Shown: positions 31,201 to 35,448 of the stretch, one piece after another
Position numbering within the stretch: the stretch's first letter is position 1
Layout: each line of letters begins with the position of its first letter
DNA from: Kitasatospora xanthocidica
GTDB taxonomy: Bacteria > Actinomycetota > Actinomycetes > Streptomycetales > Streptomycetaceae
Direction of reading: 5' to 3'
Assembly (NCBI RefSeq): GCF_014656195.1
Contig: NZ_BNBY01000013.1
Location: forward strand, 124,001-188,000
Length of the DNA: 64,000 bases
Translations under genes and position numbers: made by a program
The notes under the pieces: model-generated
What the model saw: only the letters and a program-made list of their open reading frames with translations
What the model was told of the DNA's origin: nothing
Database searches by the model: none

Positions 31201-33204
31201 GGTGACGCGCTGGACAACATGTGGAACGGCGAGCACGGCGAGGGCCAGGAGCAGGCCGGCCCGGTGGTCGAGGAGTACGCGGACCGCGTGGTCCACCGCT
31301 ACCCGGACGACGTCGAGATCCACTTCTTCCCGGGGGGAGAGCAGGTCCACTACCTTCACGACGGAGTCGAGGTCCACTACCTGACGGACGGCCAGCAGCT
31401 CCACTACGTGGACGGGCAGCTGGTCCAGCACGTGCAGTCGCAGTCGCAGTCGCAGGAGCCCGGGTACCGCCTGCTGGCCGACGTCCTCGCAGACCGGGGC
31501 GTCCGCGTCGACCCCGACCTCCCGCAGCCCCGGTACGCGGTGCCGCCGCCGCAGGAGGCGCTGGCCGGTCCGGAGCTGCCCGCCCGCCCCCTCGCGACCG
31601 ACCGCGACCTCGACGTGGCCGAGCTGCTGGCCGAGCAGAGCACCCCGCCGATGTGGCGCCACGACCTCGGCCTCCTGTACCGCTGGGAGCGGCAGCGGCC
31701 GGGCATGCAGGACTACGAGCACGTCTTCGAGCAGGGCCTGGCGCCGAGGCAGGAGAACCGCCACGTCGACCTGCGGGACTACGTGGGGAACAACGAGGCG
31801 TCCTCCTTCGTGAGCACCACCCGCTCCGACCGGGCCCAGCACGTGGACTGGGGCACCCACCGCCGCTACGTGATCGACGCGCCGGGCGGCATCGACGTCC
31901 GGGCCACGCTGGAGCAGCCGGGCCTCACGGAGCTGGAGAACGAGGTCGCGTTCCCCGGCGGCATCGACCCGCAGTACGTCGTGGGCGTCGAGCTGGTGGA
32001 GGACGTCCCCCTGGACCCGGCGACGGGTGTGTACGCCGAAGAGGTCGTCTTCATCCCGAACGAGGCGTACTGGCCCAGCCACCGCGACTTCGAACAGGTC
32101 GAGCTGATGCGGGAGCGGGTGCTGACCGCCCAGACCGCCGACGAGCACGCCGACGAGCACTCGGACGAGCACGCGGACGCCACTGACGCGGAGGCCGAGC
32201 ACTCGACCGACAGCGACTCGGCGAGCGACCACTCGGTCGACGACATCGCGAACGTGCTGAACGACCTCGCGGTGGGCTCCGACTCGGACAACAGCGCCGT
32301 GCCGCCGACCGGCGGCGGCCAGCTGCCGCCGTCCGCGGCCTGGCTCAACACCGGCCTCTGGCAGCAGCACGGCATCACCGGCCACCAGGCCGCCGAGGGG
32401 TTCCTCGCCAACGGCGGCTGGGAGCTGACCCCGCAGCAGTTCCACGCCATGCCCCGGGACTTCCAGGCCCGTTACGCGGAGGTGGAGTTCCTGCGCCGGA
32501 TCGGCTACCAGCCGCACGAGGCCGAGGCCCGGGACGAGGCACTGGCGGAGATGACGCAGAACGTCGTCGACCTGGAACCCCACCACAAGGAGTCCCTGGA
32601 GTTCTACACGCAGCCGAGCGAGGACGGCGAGGGCGACGCCGCCGACGAGCTCTCGTACTTCCAGGTCAAGCAGGCCCAGATGGCGCGGGCCGTGAACCCC
32701 CAGCTGGACATCGCGACGGCGCTGCCGCACGGCGAGGCGATCCAGGAGCACATCACCGCCATCGACGAGGCCATCGAGCAGTGCCCGGTGACCACCCCCC
32801 TCCTCGTCAGCCGCGGCGCGCCGTTCATCGGGCTCCGCCGGCACCCGGAGAACCTGCGGTACGACCAGTTCGTCGAGGAGCCCACCTACGTCTCCGCCAC
32901 CGTGGGGGGCCACCTGCACCCGTCCTTCGCCGAACGGCTGATCCGGATGCACCTGTTCGTGCCGGAGAACTCCAGGGGCGCCTACCTGCCGGGGCTCTCG
33001 GAGAGCCCGGACGAGCTGGAGATCCTCTTCGGGGGCGGCCTGCGCTGGGTCCCCACCCGGATCATCCCGCCGCTCGTCCCCCTGAACCGGCCCCTGGACG
33101 ACGGGGAGGAGCCGGTGCCGCCGGAGAGCCAGTGGATCGTCTACGGCAAGCTGGAGGACCCGCCCGTGTACTCCGACGACGAGTTCGAGGACTACGGTGA
33201 CTGA
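10225..33204 (+). CDS. Giant T7SS substrate: multi-module ADP-ribosyltransferase protein with repeated His-Cys domains
   Basis: 7,659 residues in one uninterrupted frame; start GTG after AGGAG. Order by residue: 1-110, WXG100/CpnT-like helical domain; 112-190, very hydrophobic helices; 230-480, helices with KNVTKDVAKDLE repeats; 600-770, Ser/Pro/Gly linker; 1020-1700, charged coiled-coil-like stretch. Seven His-Cys domains follow the pattern H834/C877, H1825/C1868, P2871/T2914 (dead copy), H3125/C3168, H4953/C4996, H6010/C6052 and H6848/C6906. Beta-rich repeats occupy 3355-4870. ADP-ribosyltransferase (ART) modules with R, STS-like and E-x-E motifs: ART1 R2536, STS2568, E2619-Q-E2621; ART2 R5678, STS5709, E5757-H-E5759; ART3 R6602, SFS6634, E6680-D-E6682; ART4 R7153, STT7197, E7238-N-E7240; ART5 R7530, SAT7557, E7597-L-E7599. 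These fit proteins that databases call lonely Cys domain proteins. Likely exported by the surrounding ESX system as a toxin or effector; target cell and substrate are unknown. Confidence 0.85.
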   Translation: MSIMLPPGLAKFFGIVTGMKWPEADEDKLRTAGDDYLVIAGKVPELRAYLVELVAVCKDSFEGEAADAFVAQMNQLIGGTGGSDYVTSAGQVAKQLGDFAHKVANQVEYAKWMIIAQLIQLVAQIAWAIAMLPITFGGSIAEVFAAYKITGELIKQIFIWLFKQLLLHEFLSITTGMVMDGIIQGIQIGKGHKDHWEKESFIQAIEMGAINGLLTGPLELLTFGLGKAFGRIFGRGLSKDLQADLKALAGADLKNLAENELKSLGTAELRQVVTLLRNDATLTLKQAIAQVEKNAVKDLGKNVTKNVAKDLEKNVTKDVAKDLEKNVTKDVGKEVEEKLTKVETLTKQMGETFEQELVKLGIDPQLSNAAGRLLASRLASEGARYAIDLGTFNKLVRTLAEASGKVEFGAIKADLNAVVKNISQVQNELKHLSGSSLDSGLKDLGFLRAEEQHLKETVKATQDLAQRAVGLMDGLHPQTAGQFLFRLGEGVGGYLKGGVQNILTEGSYNLTFGEDHKFTVSAESFYGGVAMGALGHLGHMAGGPLRLKLQDLHLPNYARFPLAVVSNLMGHPTSLWVSRPEGGGGVGGPPKGIFVGDNEHGTGPLDGARPQNLKTDSDGSSKSSGNSGNSGNNGSSGSSGDKTAAEPPAGNRTKMTGGDDGAKNPSGGPKSSDTSTPEPPKRSSTVGGEETGPKRTPEESAEPVTPPAHATSSAAETPGRVPTTGEHEGQDQQRPVVHEEPDPPRQQTTQIDHTVQGDKSGNDAPATHPAPEGSTTQHMQHPSAPGYGAASTHGRPLSREDRNAWVVGDPPSEAALRALKQRPDDAARYALVMHTNADGLPTRDGAELSPKDVADVIVALDEHGQLKGRKVLDFVACGLNGAEHVEFVAEVMEHVWQVKGLTGLGARAADGPVWVVPGFSGAKTMTAPGVGSGHLVVARKVGFNAQGRPVVEGGGNWHEYTNGNAEQKPPVEGTTPTEEPTEGPVNEPLLHVTTKPSKLPDNYLRGAVDKPMPDTGRFGDEPRSEQAPPRGSTPGHEYHYTEAPEHVRAEADGEREARWRRTQEDLQDTYERKLSDAAEQHLRDPDDSGHAYDEGAEARLAEQFAEGSVRFPEHAPADLPAAVRRRARDLMYRELAERPQERERILADLDGLVRVAAVREAFVRMARERFDHALDSLGSQRLIGDGTRPTHEPSRIPEAGLGTIRADAEGGFLQRSEDEAARLYARPEDVPDPTAAPAEDAGPVRQAEDVVEEARARAGEALDRLTERLREELAVRADRERALAEADRLADLAARDSGWHDRLSATDRELLAAAGVTGPVKLSDAAVKAVKEQLRERVTQDFAEIAGPLDPSAGPRRGRAEAVERFTLALGGHISGLPHEFAVHAAREAAIRRAFAEAEQAAGSWHLQPEDSALAEQFGVTAGDVHRAKEDAARDLAEALDREVTEYADRPDVLRRAIDGLTDTGNVRDLLMYRAVREASHRVARTTADVAARTHDGLSEHAAERLTEGHADRTGRAFDEVFRTREDLTARRDEWRRRQDELAEELAEHAAFEREVAPALREAARGFDDLARPHVLAEDRAAVLKREYGDEFFDRYRELWTLAHLDEVSWRSHERTHEDAFARREEPRSEEARSEEARADGETRPEELRADEPRADEPRLDEAEDRGRERAVDEILDVLAPVQRESGGGRRERPESREDTEPREDAEPREENGPAHEGNDPAHEGNDPRTTTETGEPVAPAEPVRTVGRNADDTPAPAGHVEAPVVAPTVVHGPVAPHESADAVHTTEVRPGVHWVADLGPAPRATERALAHFPADPGHFTLAFHGTGPDGAPSRNGRPVTPHELAGAALDLYDRGVWDGRPLRLAGCDAGRGGADSYAARFAGALRELRPELKVQVDAPGGSLWSRPDRGKADGTHELVVARTVGFDSAGLPRVEGGGSWVRLSASPDHAEVRVTHVTGHPGEDSAPVPTNPGHPAPEHPAGPEHRIVEPDPEAHEFGVGRQDLYARPEYDAAVRRFEEAVGKLAYDDPRALRAARNSVNRLYEVLKRAHEDPTGERVYKVFLGGDVTSAGQVGENLTLDQFHTMIETNGNLRELMTAFFNASYAQGNKDTAPLTLKHLLNDLADRQPGSADYRLSMLGMDNPQVPQRLEFLNSPSRWLSSTLSMKASYFARDYFATGATFHKATFTEQTEFQSSAKARKERPTPIPVDVAVINRDMPLSPRERSFQVTNPPGGVHWVPGGSRYELNTASAWYGETRNDKGLHLTVGLSATTAKMLTAFQALKVPEVSPEDMLLALVGWMLPLGDHTLYEILKGADLARELPPVPADTLTEAAVMYRHVPGLPEGTLREASVMLPHESVYHQLVSRPRDQGGYHEAELAQVAVVWARMTADNTANLLPHEREWLGTIGLTPAKLRARLSLAHVEALNIYTGTAYPLINVLLTHDGAVTLDYALGKQIDNLLKGPVDNLPSVFRDHQVLGPLLASGPQARTAEESARVSAMAMAMLPALKTEFRIHAEMIVEALDKLPGATGVVYRGEWAPGRLDGLERMLLAGTGAGSTHSSAALLSTSRLVETAERFLLPDRELTKYWLAHRVLRRIRLAGEGGVDITPFSRFLLEEQEILVKPGAVFTSTHIGRGSSYTGPYERVDQVETGAPRPFEWPEGSPEWPRKLHEELRSELTRLGNGTDLRYAKDLWPLAKAIGAHRGMPGADGAEATTPDPVLVRRATEHAWDTARIVATLHGAAGTSRAELTDVSLVVTLARTELRFPPDRRITLDDLHLFSMQVTQNTEAHKRDLRRLVAVARDITYTDHGTAMEQLRRALAAADLATTEQVGQAVHLLGDASPNHVAVARALRASVFQGGDHFSVLMPTVDGVPRLGGAPLTPAEVAHAVYKLTTEGGWDPARTPLRLLATDLYPEGHRPFAEQVLEHLWRMDHRITAYAARGKVWLVRTDFDTWHVVAAEQAGVNGAGETVYADPGTWIRLKYGVPPESTPAYFDSELTQFTVNPVAKGDIAGPALHTLPVGGGTAPPNFWADHAALDQAGVDPQQNVAPQNAGLPAGNAVGAGAPPHTGPLVMTVAHWSDPGRPLHDGAGGKHGWVLDGSALPEFGFLSKSDAWFRIVVHTDHEGYPTVGGYRPAPAEMRAMIQSLQRDGHWDGRKDIEFDACRLAEADRGNYLRSIQRELHNAGLNIRIRAARQDVWFAPVPAAHADEQLQPTGGRAFVAAAKVGFDAGGFPVIAKGAGVWLEIHPYVTGAARAQENYAVDLSASGYQQVDPHQVVTELSGDLRFARDDVPPNHDGIEEVHEDVASQHDDASVHTGEDMHTGEDVPQPGHTVVEADGGHVVQGPVGPARPPRIDEHGLAASDVLIGLGSTRTQILDQLTRRFSQVLHGEEPAARTLAESLFGAETLQAKLAALSRGERWDVPFSVGSWSGTVRMEAEVGRSSFVRTAENFEFEYGSERQTSVGVTKDRLWQLNAAAQGKFKFGKPADLTETAGYQHGRQHGVTDAQASRMVARGKTVETAALYDTGFHLTVSFLDLVHHGAEVPGAAVPRPVGPVDVTAQVAVPLRETGGPLPLDGPPLLPPPGSRAGGRLAGSHIVTDVWAVPHRPAPVETEAGIPLGDLNAPRPEAKGMTGFIAGFEEQAAEHFGGDWPALKAKLIEEIDLGTLHQDLKALMSGETRTVELDGLLGASTVLTLKNARIHRIEHTADLPTTEFNIATGTSRTHVEQSTRSSGWQFPLPLSASGSAKNGGGGAGAGARTGREKVGLHGGGDDLGLGTKVKSTAAVFDGEARIEVEFGARRRGPQTVQARTVDAGLGFRVVVDRSETVQAPVHAGGDQAGHEQAGPVAHQESTALPPGTLVPHPPTGIWHGAAEYTGLPVTTVVRDVHSVAPLHARLDEIGRAQLGEKAWREVRQDVLRAFSQSAVGAHLVGMTHDVPLRTPAVTLGALSKLGIGVTAHATALTYRREQASADLNPVRESTTFASQRFLNSDSRNVTAQGFGKGPVHTREDVLDGNGKPFQDSLQGTATVTHEVRDRDGWRGGDSAKSYANGKYRSAQVLYDATFELHLTVNGKPHGDPVRLDASLSMEQAHTEPRARGSRVIANPFDGVAPRLDGARPQPPVQPAAAGQPPAHLRVPDRLGHSDVVLSVGRRGPSVLSEVERVLATAGPVSARASARLAAQLDTAGLTASLSRLSRGGRMVLAVDTGNWKGTVEVSVAPLALRHRRTVDGFEFELGSQQRTTVGYSWDRMSRWRGGLSLKGTVPHVSVSGEYARTRDGVRGLTIERTGGTNSRGKSTETAELFDGDAAFTIRFAPDLLHRPLAGTTAVAPVVIAAPHREVVRPPVVDGPPVRHLPDRRFGSSDIVTRIHLDGGNGLVHTGPGAVTRVVTSLEDRGRAVLGRDWTGMRAKLLEALDFDRLHPLLKPMTSGHEIVLTHGRSTVRITASVDRITKSGDAPQVEFNIGAGAQTAFTSSEVGTNSGSGHADSVGVTVLATTDPLGAGVAVVAGGGVTHTRRQDTLEHRRDVLVTGAAVKSKVAAEAHRADVRLSVLMERRPAVHLPGDGRPVPTPVQPPRSGLRAAVHGLAEAGNAVVPQWRLRRTVAETVVHADVLTERDRAADGPTARGQRQGVVAAREVRVPPAEVFTSGLRPGDVLRWAGDTSGLRALLRIEGPRFFGEGTWKRLEPIVSAGLSHAQLSSLLAPATGPAGQQRPVATPSVGRRWFVDDAEVTVRLSLVQLEYHGDNAAAALSPANESGGGHRSTRLTGRQWNVRAQAGAQGDLGGNVEGTASLLGGVTHRQRAGVVTEAGGRTVANAKAATPMARYTGYVKVELDLRNGDTGTARELGGDGSPVGLVPIELEIPHAHTTLGLSPADHWTQFTPDHPGGHALPQALPLAVQVARALTPHHDGGVHVLHDPTAAPAAREQVERNVRWIQQDPRYFTIAYHAVTEDGAPGWNGGTLHPDALADRLAELHRSGEWDGRPLRFAACDARAYAEQVLTALRERLPDAELDAFVTDGKLWVAPHQGRTHLVVSRDVGWDAAGRPRVEPGGEWLHLRVPPAGANEQAGPQHEQAGPANEGAGVGAGEAVHGPVVQVVAVHGPALHDPHPLAEATPEHPITDRRGLQPLGTDPKQALHATPEHRQRAEAFEAKLGAYAYHHPKARAAARNAVQRLYDALRAAHPDVGQETLYKVFLRDDKGSAGQVGTDLTLAEFRTMVDTGNTRELMTAFYNAAYINDSDHGLKKVLQALLESGDAGSARAEAMGLDLRELKTQADFLNGGLVTVLGKVPGLDSMFTKDHFGTGVVIKQGAQPLKAGKEYLSSLDARVRRPEPLNDLTAAHFAEHGMPLSPRELTFQEHDGGDAPLGWKSGHSLNTMNEKSAWYGEAHLDKNMPVSTGISATTAKMLNAFRLLDVRDSRPQDMLLALAGWMLPLRDHSLYEILKGAELLGDLPPVPAHALGDVSSMYQHIPGIPQHEVRAALGEDGMLPHEAAYHELMSTPRAEGGWSDVTAAASRANRAAFQAARDGEAGVPAPVVGWLGRNPMTAHEVLDRLTPAHFDALAYYSGPSHALINVMLRFGPLSRRTALEYQINRLLENGFPQLLPSVLRHDPVLEPLLTQPPHARSEADRKALRPAVKRQLPRIERELLVHTELLNEALAKLPAWSGELWRGERVVGPLNAIGSRLSPTYAGSTYRNRDFVSTSTERNVARNFMQTRPQLAITHPALVHYTVDGGGSGFDIQPFSHQQGEHEVLLRPGSTFDLSDRTIVLDPASREYFEQIELTERPVPEAFPKATPEDLKLHEKLAELANIPVLRTHEDLWPLAEHIGADHRRPLSGRFGELLSGEAARRDASTNAWHTAKLALELRGADRITLDGLTRVRRTADLVREALPVPAGHPVTKAHLEDYVRKLRGSNGDEVAAADLEHLVTLVDGLKRPGHAVTVGALEHAWRDPGNAPASELLPLDRPDLYWVGGRGDDWRTLTESVFPHFPDAASYLTLAMHTSGGVPVLDHVTVAPADIARGLLKLHEADAWDGVKPLRFVGCDLNPVPNREYVREVMQFVWDAGLHEAVAYAADGRVWFTPARDAHGAVDPGRPGHLVVASDVGVTASGRPVVVPGGTWLRIARDTETQVLGPYLTGDHAGAEYPTVEEYRLHGRLTGAVSFGHETPVLDQQHTPPGEHPGDGPGPDALPFQELTLAPVVTPPVAAAVRHTVFDEPGYRTHAEDFEEALGTWAAGDPRALHAAREALRRVAEETGTEEPAGLLTDGSLPEVMRAFHERAAARFRADRPEVPQADEAWHADLAGRGIRTVAGVSRAAAEAMDAYRKLGGAEPEPFARALYGWLLPDGGHSLHEVVAGMKLAGAFPEHGHADGTGLYRDLPGVPLYELRPPVESWDGSPIGPVSEHPAPAALTDGLPHERAYLDWAATSREVDGAVLAETTNRREMLAETEPAPAQGVPAYQDWMARNGVENAKEVTDRLGHAHFVALYTYTGPAYSLINVLLKNPGPGAVPALREKIATLIAKHYKDGTALPKSIEDLARQAEGTSGRTDPWTLARSLTDERLGAIQKEMALHSHLLADALELLPASTGTLFRGDGTLVDPSRPNGRPAGPDYGGDVILHRTFASFSRNENTSLVFMRKYDGTTEYRVLLEVEATGVNGRDIAPFSSHMAEDEVLFLPGARMRVTERTLLEAEDGVPYVRLKAREEPAEDTSGTDDTAHTDNSAHTAHTAHTDDTAGTAGPGTRPDRTEQPAPPSGGVRLDDGRTVPDGQLLTHPITDATGRERGQALFDEGDWASRSALYPELSEVTTFVPRSADGVATGAPQRVPWDGKHTYFFAAHAGPHGFDLPLADGTKAHGVTGTEVGGLLKRKLADLALKAADAHDPVDGRPASITLLSCESAEHAQAVARQTGLPVHAPTGRTGVSGRPAGPDGPSTAALYVKAAPDGSSGLFRTFHPDPAGDTPGTPPPSGPSSGGPTNGPRPAGDALDNMWNGEHGEGQEQAGPVVEEYADRVVHRYPDDVEIHFFPGGEQVHYLHDGVEVHYLTDGQQLHYVDGQLVQHVQSQSQSQEPGYRLLADVLADRGVRVDPDLPQPRYAVPPPQEALAGPELPARPLATDRDLDVAELLAEQSTPPMWRHDLGLLYRWERQRPGMQDYEHVFEQGLAPRQENRHVDLRDYVGNNEASSFVSTTRSDRAQHVDWGTHRRYVIDAPGGIDVRATLEQPGLTELENEVAFPGGIDPQYVVGVELVEDVPLDPATGVYAEEVVFIPNEAYWPSHRDFEQVELMRERVLTAQTADEHADEHSDEHADATDAEAEHSTDSDSASDHSVDDIANVLNDLAVGSDSDNSAVPPTGGGQLPPSAAWLNTGLWQQHGITGHQAAEGFLANGGWELTPQQFHAMPRDFQARYAEVEFLRRIGYQPHEAEARDEALAEMTQNVVDLEPHHKESLEFYTQPSEDGEGDAADELSYFQVKQAQMARAVNPQLDIATALPHGEAIQEHITAIDEAIEQCPVTTPLLVSRGAPFIGLRRHPENLRYDQFVEEPTYVSATVGGHLHPSFAERLIRMHLFVPENSRGAYLPGLSESPDELEILFGGGLRWVPTRIIPPLVPLNRPLDDGEEPVPPESQWIVYGKLEDPPVYSDDEFEDYGD
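11143..11214 (+). repeat. 36-bp perfect tandem repeat inside the giant gene
   Basis: Two identical 36-bp units (11143-11178 and 11179-11214) with degenerate flanks, encoding a Lys/Val/Asp helix of the KNVTKDVAKDLE type (residues about 307-330). The length is a multiple of three, so copy-number change would keep the frame. Confidence 0.75.
20300..24850 (+). repeat. Six related beta-rich units (two sets of three) within the giant protein
   Basis: Protein-level repeats starting near 20317, 21010, 21890, 22660, 23310 and 24180. Units 1 and 4 share a helix followed by FEFEYGSERQTSVG or FEFELGSQQRTTVG. Units 2 and 5 share SHIVTDVW or SSDIVTRIH, then TTEFNIATGTSR or QVEFNIGAGAQT. Units 3 and 6 share a W-x-E/L-x-helix, then a Thr/Gly-rich strand region. 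This suggests duplication of a three-unit block. I do not recognise the fold; long amphipathic strands are compatible with a beta-sandwich or pore-like element. Confidence 0.6.
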
Positions 33205-33883
33205 TCCCCGCCCCCACCCCACCGAGAAGACCGGGAAGACCGAGAGGACCGCGATGACCGCTTCCGACCAGGGCCGCACTGGGCCCGTTCCCGCGCCGCC
33301 GGTGCCCGAGCGGATCCTGGCCGCCGCGAAGGCCGCCCCCGGGCAGTGGATCGGGCTGGTCGACCCGTACTGGCGGGGCGAGGGGGAGCCGCCGGACTGG
33401 GCGGTGATCGGGCGGTGGCGCGCGGGGGAGGACGGCTCGGTCGAGGAGTTCGCGGAGAACGGGGAGTACCGTCCCTCGCCGCTGGCGCGCGAGTGGCCGG
33501 CGCCGACCGACCCGGTGGACGCGGCCGTCCAGCTGGCCGCGACCGGGTACGGGCCGGCCGAGGACGTCTACCGCGCGCTGGCCGCCGCCCGCTTCGCCGT
33601 GCTGCTGGACGGGTCCGGCGGCGTCGGCGGGTTCGGGCTCCCGGACGGCGCGCCGGCGGTGGTGGTGTACTCCGCGCGGTCCTGGCTGGAGGCGGCGGGG
33701 AACCCCGACCACGCGGTGATCGGGCCCGGCACGCTGCTGGAACGGCTGCCCCCGGGCCTCGGGATCGTGGTCAACCCCGGTGCCCCGGCGGCCATGCGGC
33801 TGGATCCGGGTGCGCTCTGGTCCGCCCTCGACGCCCGCGACCGCGCGGGGGAGCCGGCGCACCCGCCGCGCCCGTTCGACTGA
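33197..33883 (+). CDS. T7SS-associated SseB-like partner of the giant protein
   Basis: 228 residues from GTG at 33197, overlapping the giant gene by 8 bp. ATG at 33254, preceded by GAGAGG, is an equally good start that would remove 19 polar residues. The core runs from PERILAAAKAAPGQWIGLVD and includes a FAVLLDGSGGVGGFG strand-turn and a GLGIVVNPG segment typical of SseB-like domains. I think it belongs to the family labelled type VII secretion system-associated protein. No signal peptide or membrane segment is visible, so it acts in the cytoplasm, most plausibly as a chaperone, escort or immunity factor for the giant protein. It is followed by a bidirectional terminator. Confidence 0.75.
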   Translation: MTDPRPHPTEKTGKTERTAMTASDQGRTGPVPAPPVPERILAAAKAAPGQWIGLVDPYWRGEGEPPDWAVIGRWRAGEDGSVEEFAENGEYRPSPLAREWPAPTDPVDAAVQLAATGYGPAEDVYRALAAARFAVLLDGSGGVGGFGLPDGAPAVVVYSARSWLEAAGNPDHAVIGPGTLLERLPPGLGIVVNPGAPAAMRLDPGALWSALDARDRAGEPAHPPRPFD

Positions 33884-33905
33884 CGCCCCCGCCCGGGGAC
33901 GACGA

Positions 33906-33939
33906 GAGGGCCCGCCAACCGTCACGGTGGCGGGCCCTC
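33906..33939. terminator. Bidirectional terminator between the giant-gene unit and eccD
   Basis: Arms 33906-33917 and 33928-33939 form a perfect 12-bp GC-rich stem, with a further small CCG/CGG pairing in the loop. It sits between the convergent 33197 gene and eccD. Confidence 0.7.
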
Positions 33940-33952
33940 ACGCTTGTCGGGC

Positions 33953-35335
33953 TCAGCCCGCGAGCCCGCGCAGCGCGTGGTAGACGCCGCAGGCCTGGAG
34001 GGCCAGCGGCAGCAGGGCGAGGGCGCACAGGGTGTGCAGGATGTCGGCGAGGCGCCCCCAGTACGGGAGCAGCCGGCGGCCGGGCACCGTCCAGGCGACG
34101 ACCAGCAGCGCGACGGCCACCGTCAGCAGGCCGCCCACCAGGGCGAGCCGCCCGGTCGCCGAGGCGGTGGTGGCGGCCCGGGTGAGCAGCACGAGGGCGC
34201 CGAGCACACCGGGCAGCAGGACGGCCAGGCGCTGGCGGATGCTGCCGACGGCCCGGCCGTGCAGCAGGAGCAGCAGGCTCAGGGCGGCGGCCTCGGCGGG
34301 CCCGGCCCAGCCGTCCGCGAACGGCAGGACGGCCAGGCAGGCCGCGCAGACCAGGCCGACCGCGGTGTGCAGGGCCATCAGGTAGTCGTCGGCGACCAGG
34401 GCGCGGGGCAGGACGGCCTCGGCCGGGACCGGCTCGATGTTCTCCTGCAGCTCCTCCGCGTTGCGCGGCAGCATCGGCAGCCGCAACCCGGACAGCCGGA
34501 ACGCCGTCGACGGCACGAAGGCGCCGACCAGCACCGCCACCACCGCGACCACCGCGACCAGCTGGGCGGGCGTCAGGCCGGCGAGCACCAGCACCCCCGA
34601 CACCACCCCGAGCAGCGCGACCAGCGCCACCCCGAGGAACAGCGGCGCCGCCGCGCCGACCGCCGCCAGGGCCAGCACCGCCACCCCGGCCCCGGCCGAG
34701 GAGGCCGCCAGCACCCGGGCGCCGAGCAGGTCGTCACCGCCCGGCCCGCTCGGCAGCAGCAGCGCGGCCAGCGCCAGGTACGGCACGGCGGCGGCGCCCA
34801 GCGCGGCGCCCGCGCCCGCGTCGGCCATCGCCCGGGAGGCGCTGGCGGCGCCGAGCAGCAGCAGGAGCGCGACGGCCGCCGCGGCCGCCTCGCGCGGCGC
34901 GGCCGGACCGGGCAGCGCCAGCAGCACCCAGCCGGCCGCCAGCGCGGTCAGCGCCAGGGCCAGGGCCAGGATCCGGGTCAGGCCCGGGCGCCAGGTGTCG
35001 CCGCGCTCGTTCATGCCGGTGGCGACGCCGTCGACCAGGTCGTCGAAGTGCACCGGCGGCAGGGTCCCGTGCCGCTCCCGCAGGTACAGCGCGTCACCGT
35101 CGTGCAGGCCCAGGGACTCGGCGCTGCGCTCCTCGTCCAGCGGGTCCTCGCCGAGCCGCTGCAGCACCCAGCCGCCGTGCTCCAGCCCCTCCTCGGCGAG
35201 GTCGGGCCCGGCGTGGCCGAGGATCGCGGGGAGCAGGTCGGCCAGCGGCACGTCGGCCGGGACGGACAGTTCGAAGACCGCCTCCGGCGCGTGGAACCTC
35301 AATCGGCACAGTCCTGCGACGACACTGCTGCTCAC
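33953..35335 (-). CDS. eccD: Type VII secretion integral membrane protein EccD
   Basis: 460 residues. Residues about 1-85 form the ubiquitin-like YukD-type cytosolic domain (CRLRFHAPEAVFELSVPADV; LQRLGEDPLDEERSAESLGL). After a linker, the protein is a string of hydrophobic helices consistent with the usual eleven EccD membrane segments, so it should be the channel-forming subunit. The frame is open further upstream, but I chose GTG at 35335 because GGAGGACAGG lies directly before it and the ubiquitin-like fold starts there. It is the only core T7SS gene on the reverse strand and is divergent from eccC. Confidence 0.92.
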   Translation of the reverse strand: MSSSVVAGLCRLRFHAPEAVFELSVPADVPLADLLPAILGHAGPDLAEEGLEHGGWVLQRLGEDPLDEERSAESLGLHDGDALYLRERHGTLPPVHFDDLVDGVATGMNERGDTWRPGLTRILALALALTALAAGWVLLALPGPAAPREAAAAAVALLLLLGAASASRAMADAGAGAALGAAAVPYLALAALLLPSGPGGDDLLGARVLAASSAGAGVAVLALAAVGAAAPLFLGVALVALLGVVSGVLVLAGLTPAQLVAVVAVVAVLVGAFVPSTAFRLSGLRLPMLPRNAEELQENIEPVPAEAVLPRALVADDYLMALHTAVGLVCAACLAVLPFADGWAGPAEAAALSLLLLLHGRAVGSIRQRLAVLLPGVLGALVLLTRAATTASATGRLALVGGLLTVAVALLVVAWTVPGRRLLPYWGRLADILHTLCALALLPLALQACGVYHALRGLAG

Positions 35336-35373
35336 GCCTGTCCTCCGGCTCGGTGGTGCTGCTCTCGGCCTGC

Positions 35374-35448
35374 GCGCACCGCTTCGGCGTACTGCTTCGG
35401 CGTACTGCTTTCGCGTACTGCTTCCGCGTACCGCTTCTGCGCACTGCG
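35374..35448. repeat. 13-bp tandem array between eccD and eccC
   Basis: Five full units (35374, 35387, 35400, 35413, 35426) and a partial sixth of consensus GCGTACTGCTTCG, phased every 13 bp in the 238-bp divergent region. It lies 39 bp upstream of the chosen eccD start and 126 bp upstream of eccC. Candidate operator or phase-variable spacer; function inferred from position only. Confidence 0.8.

Noticed and set aside
35374..35448. CRISPR array
   Set aside because: Units are only 13 bp, contiguous and without spacers.
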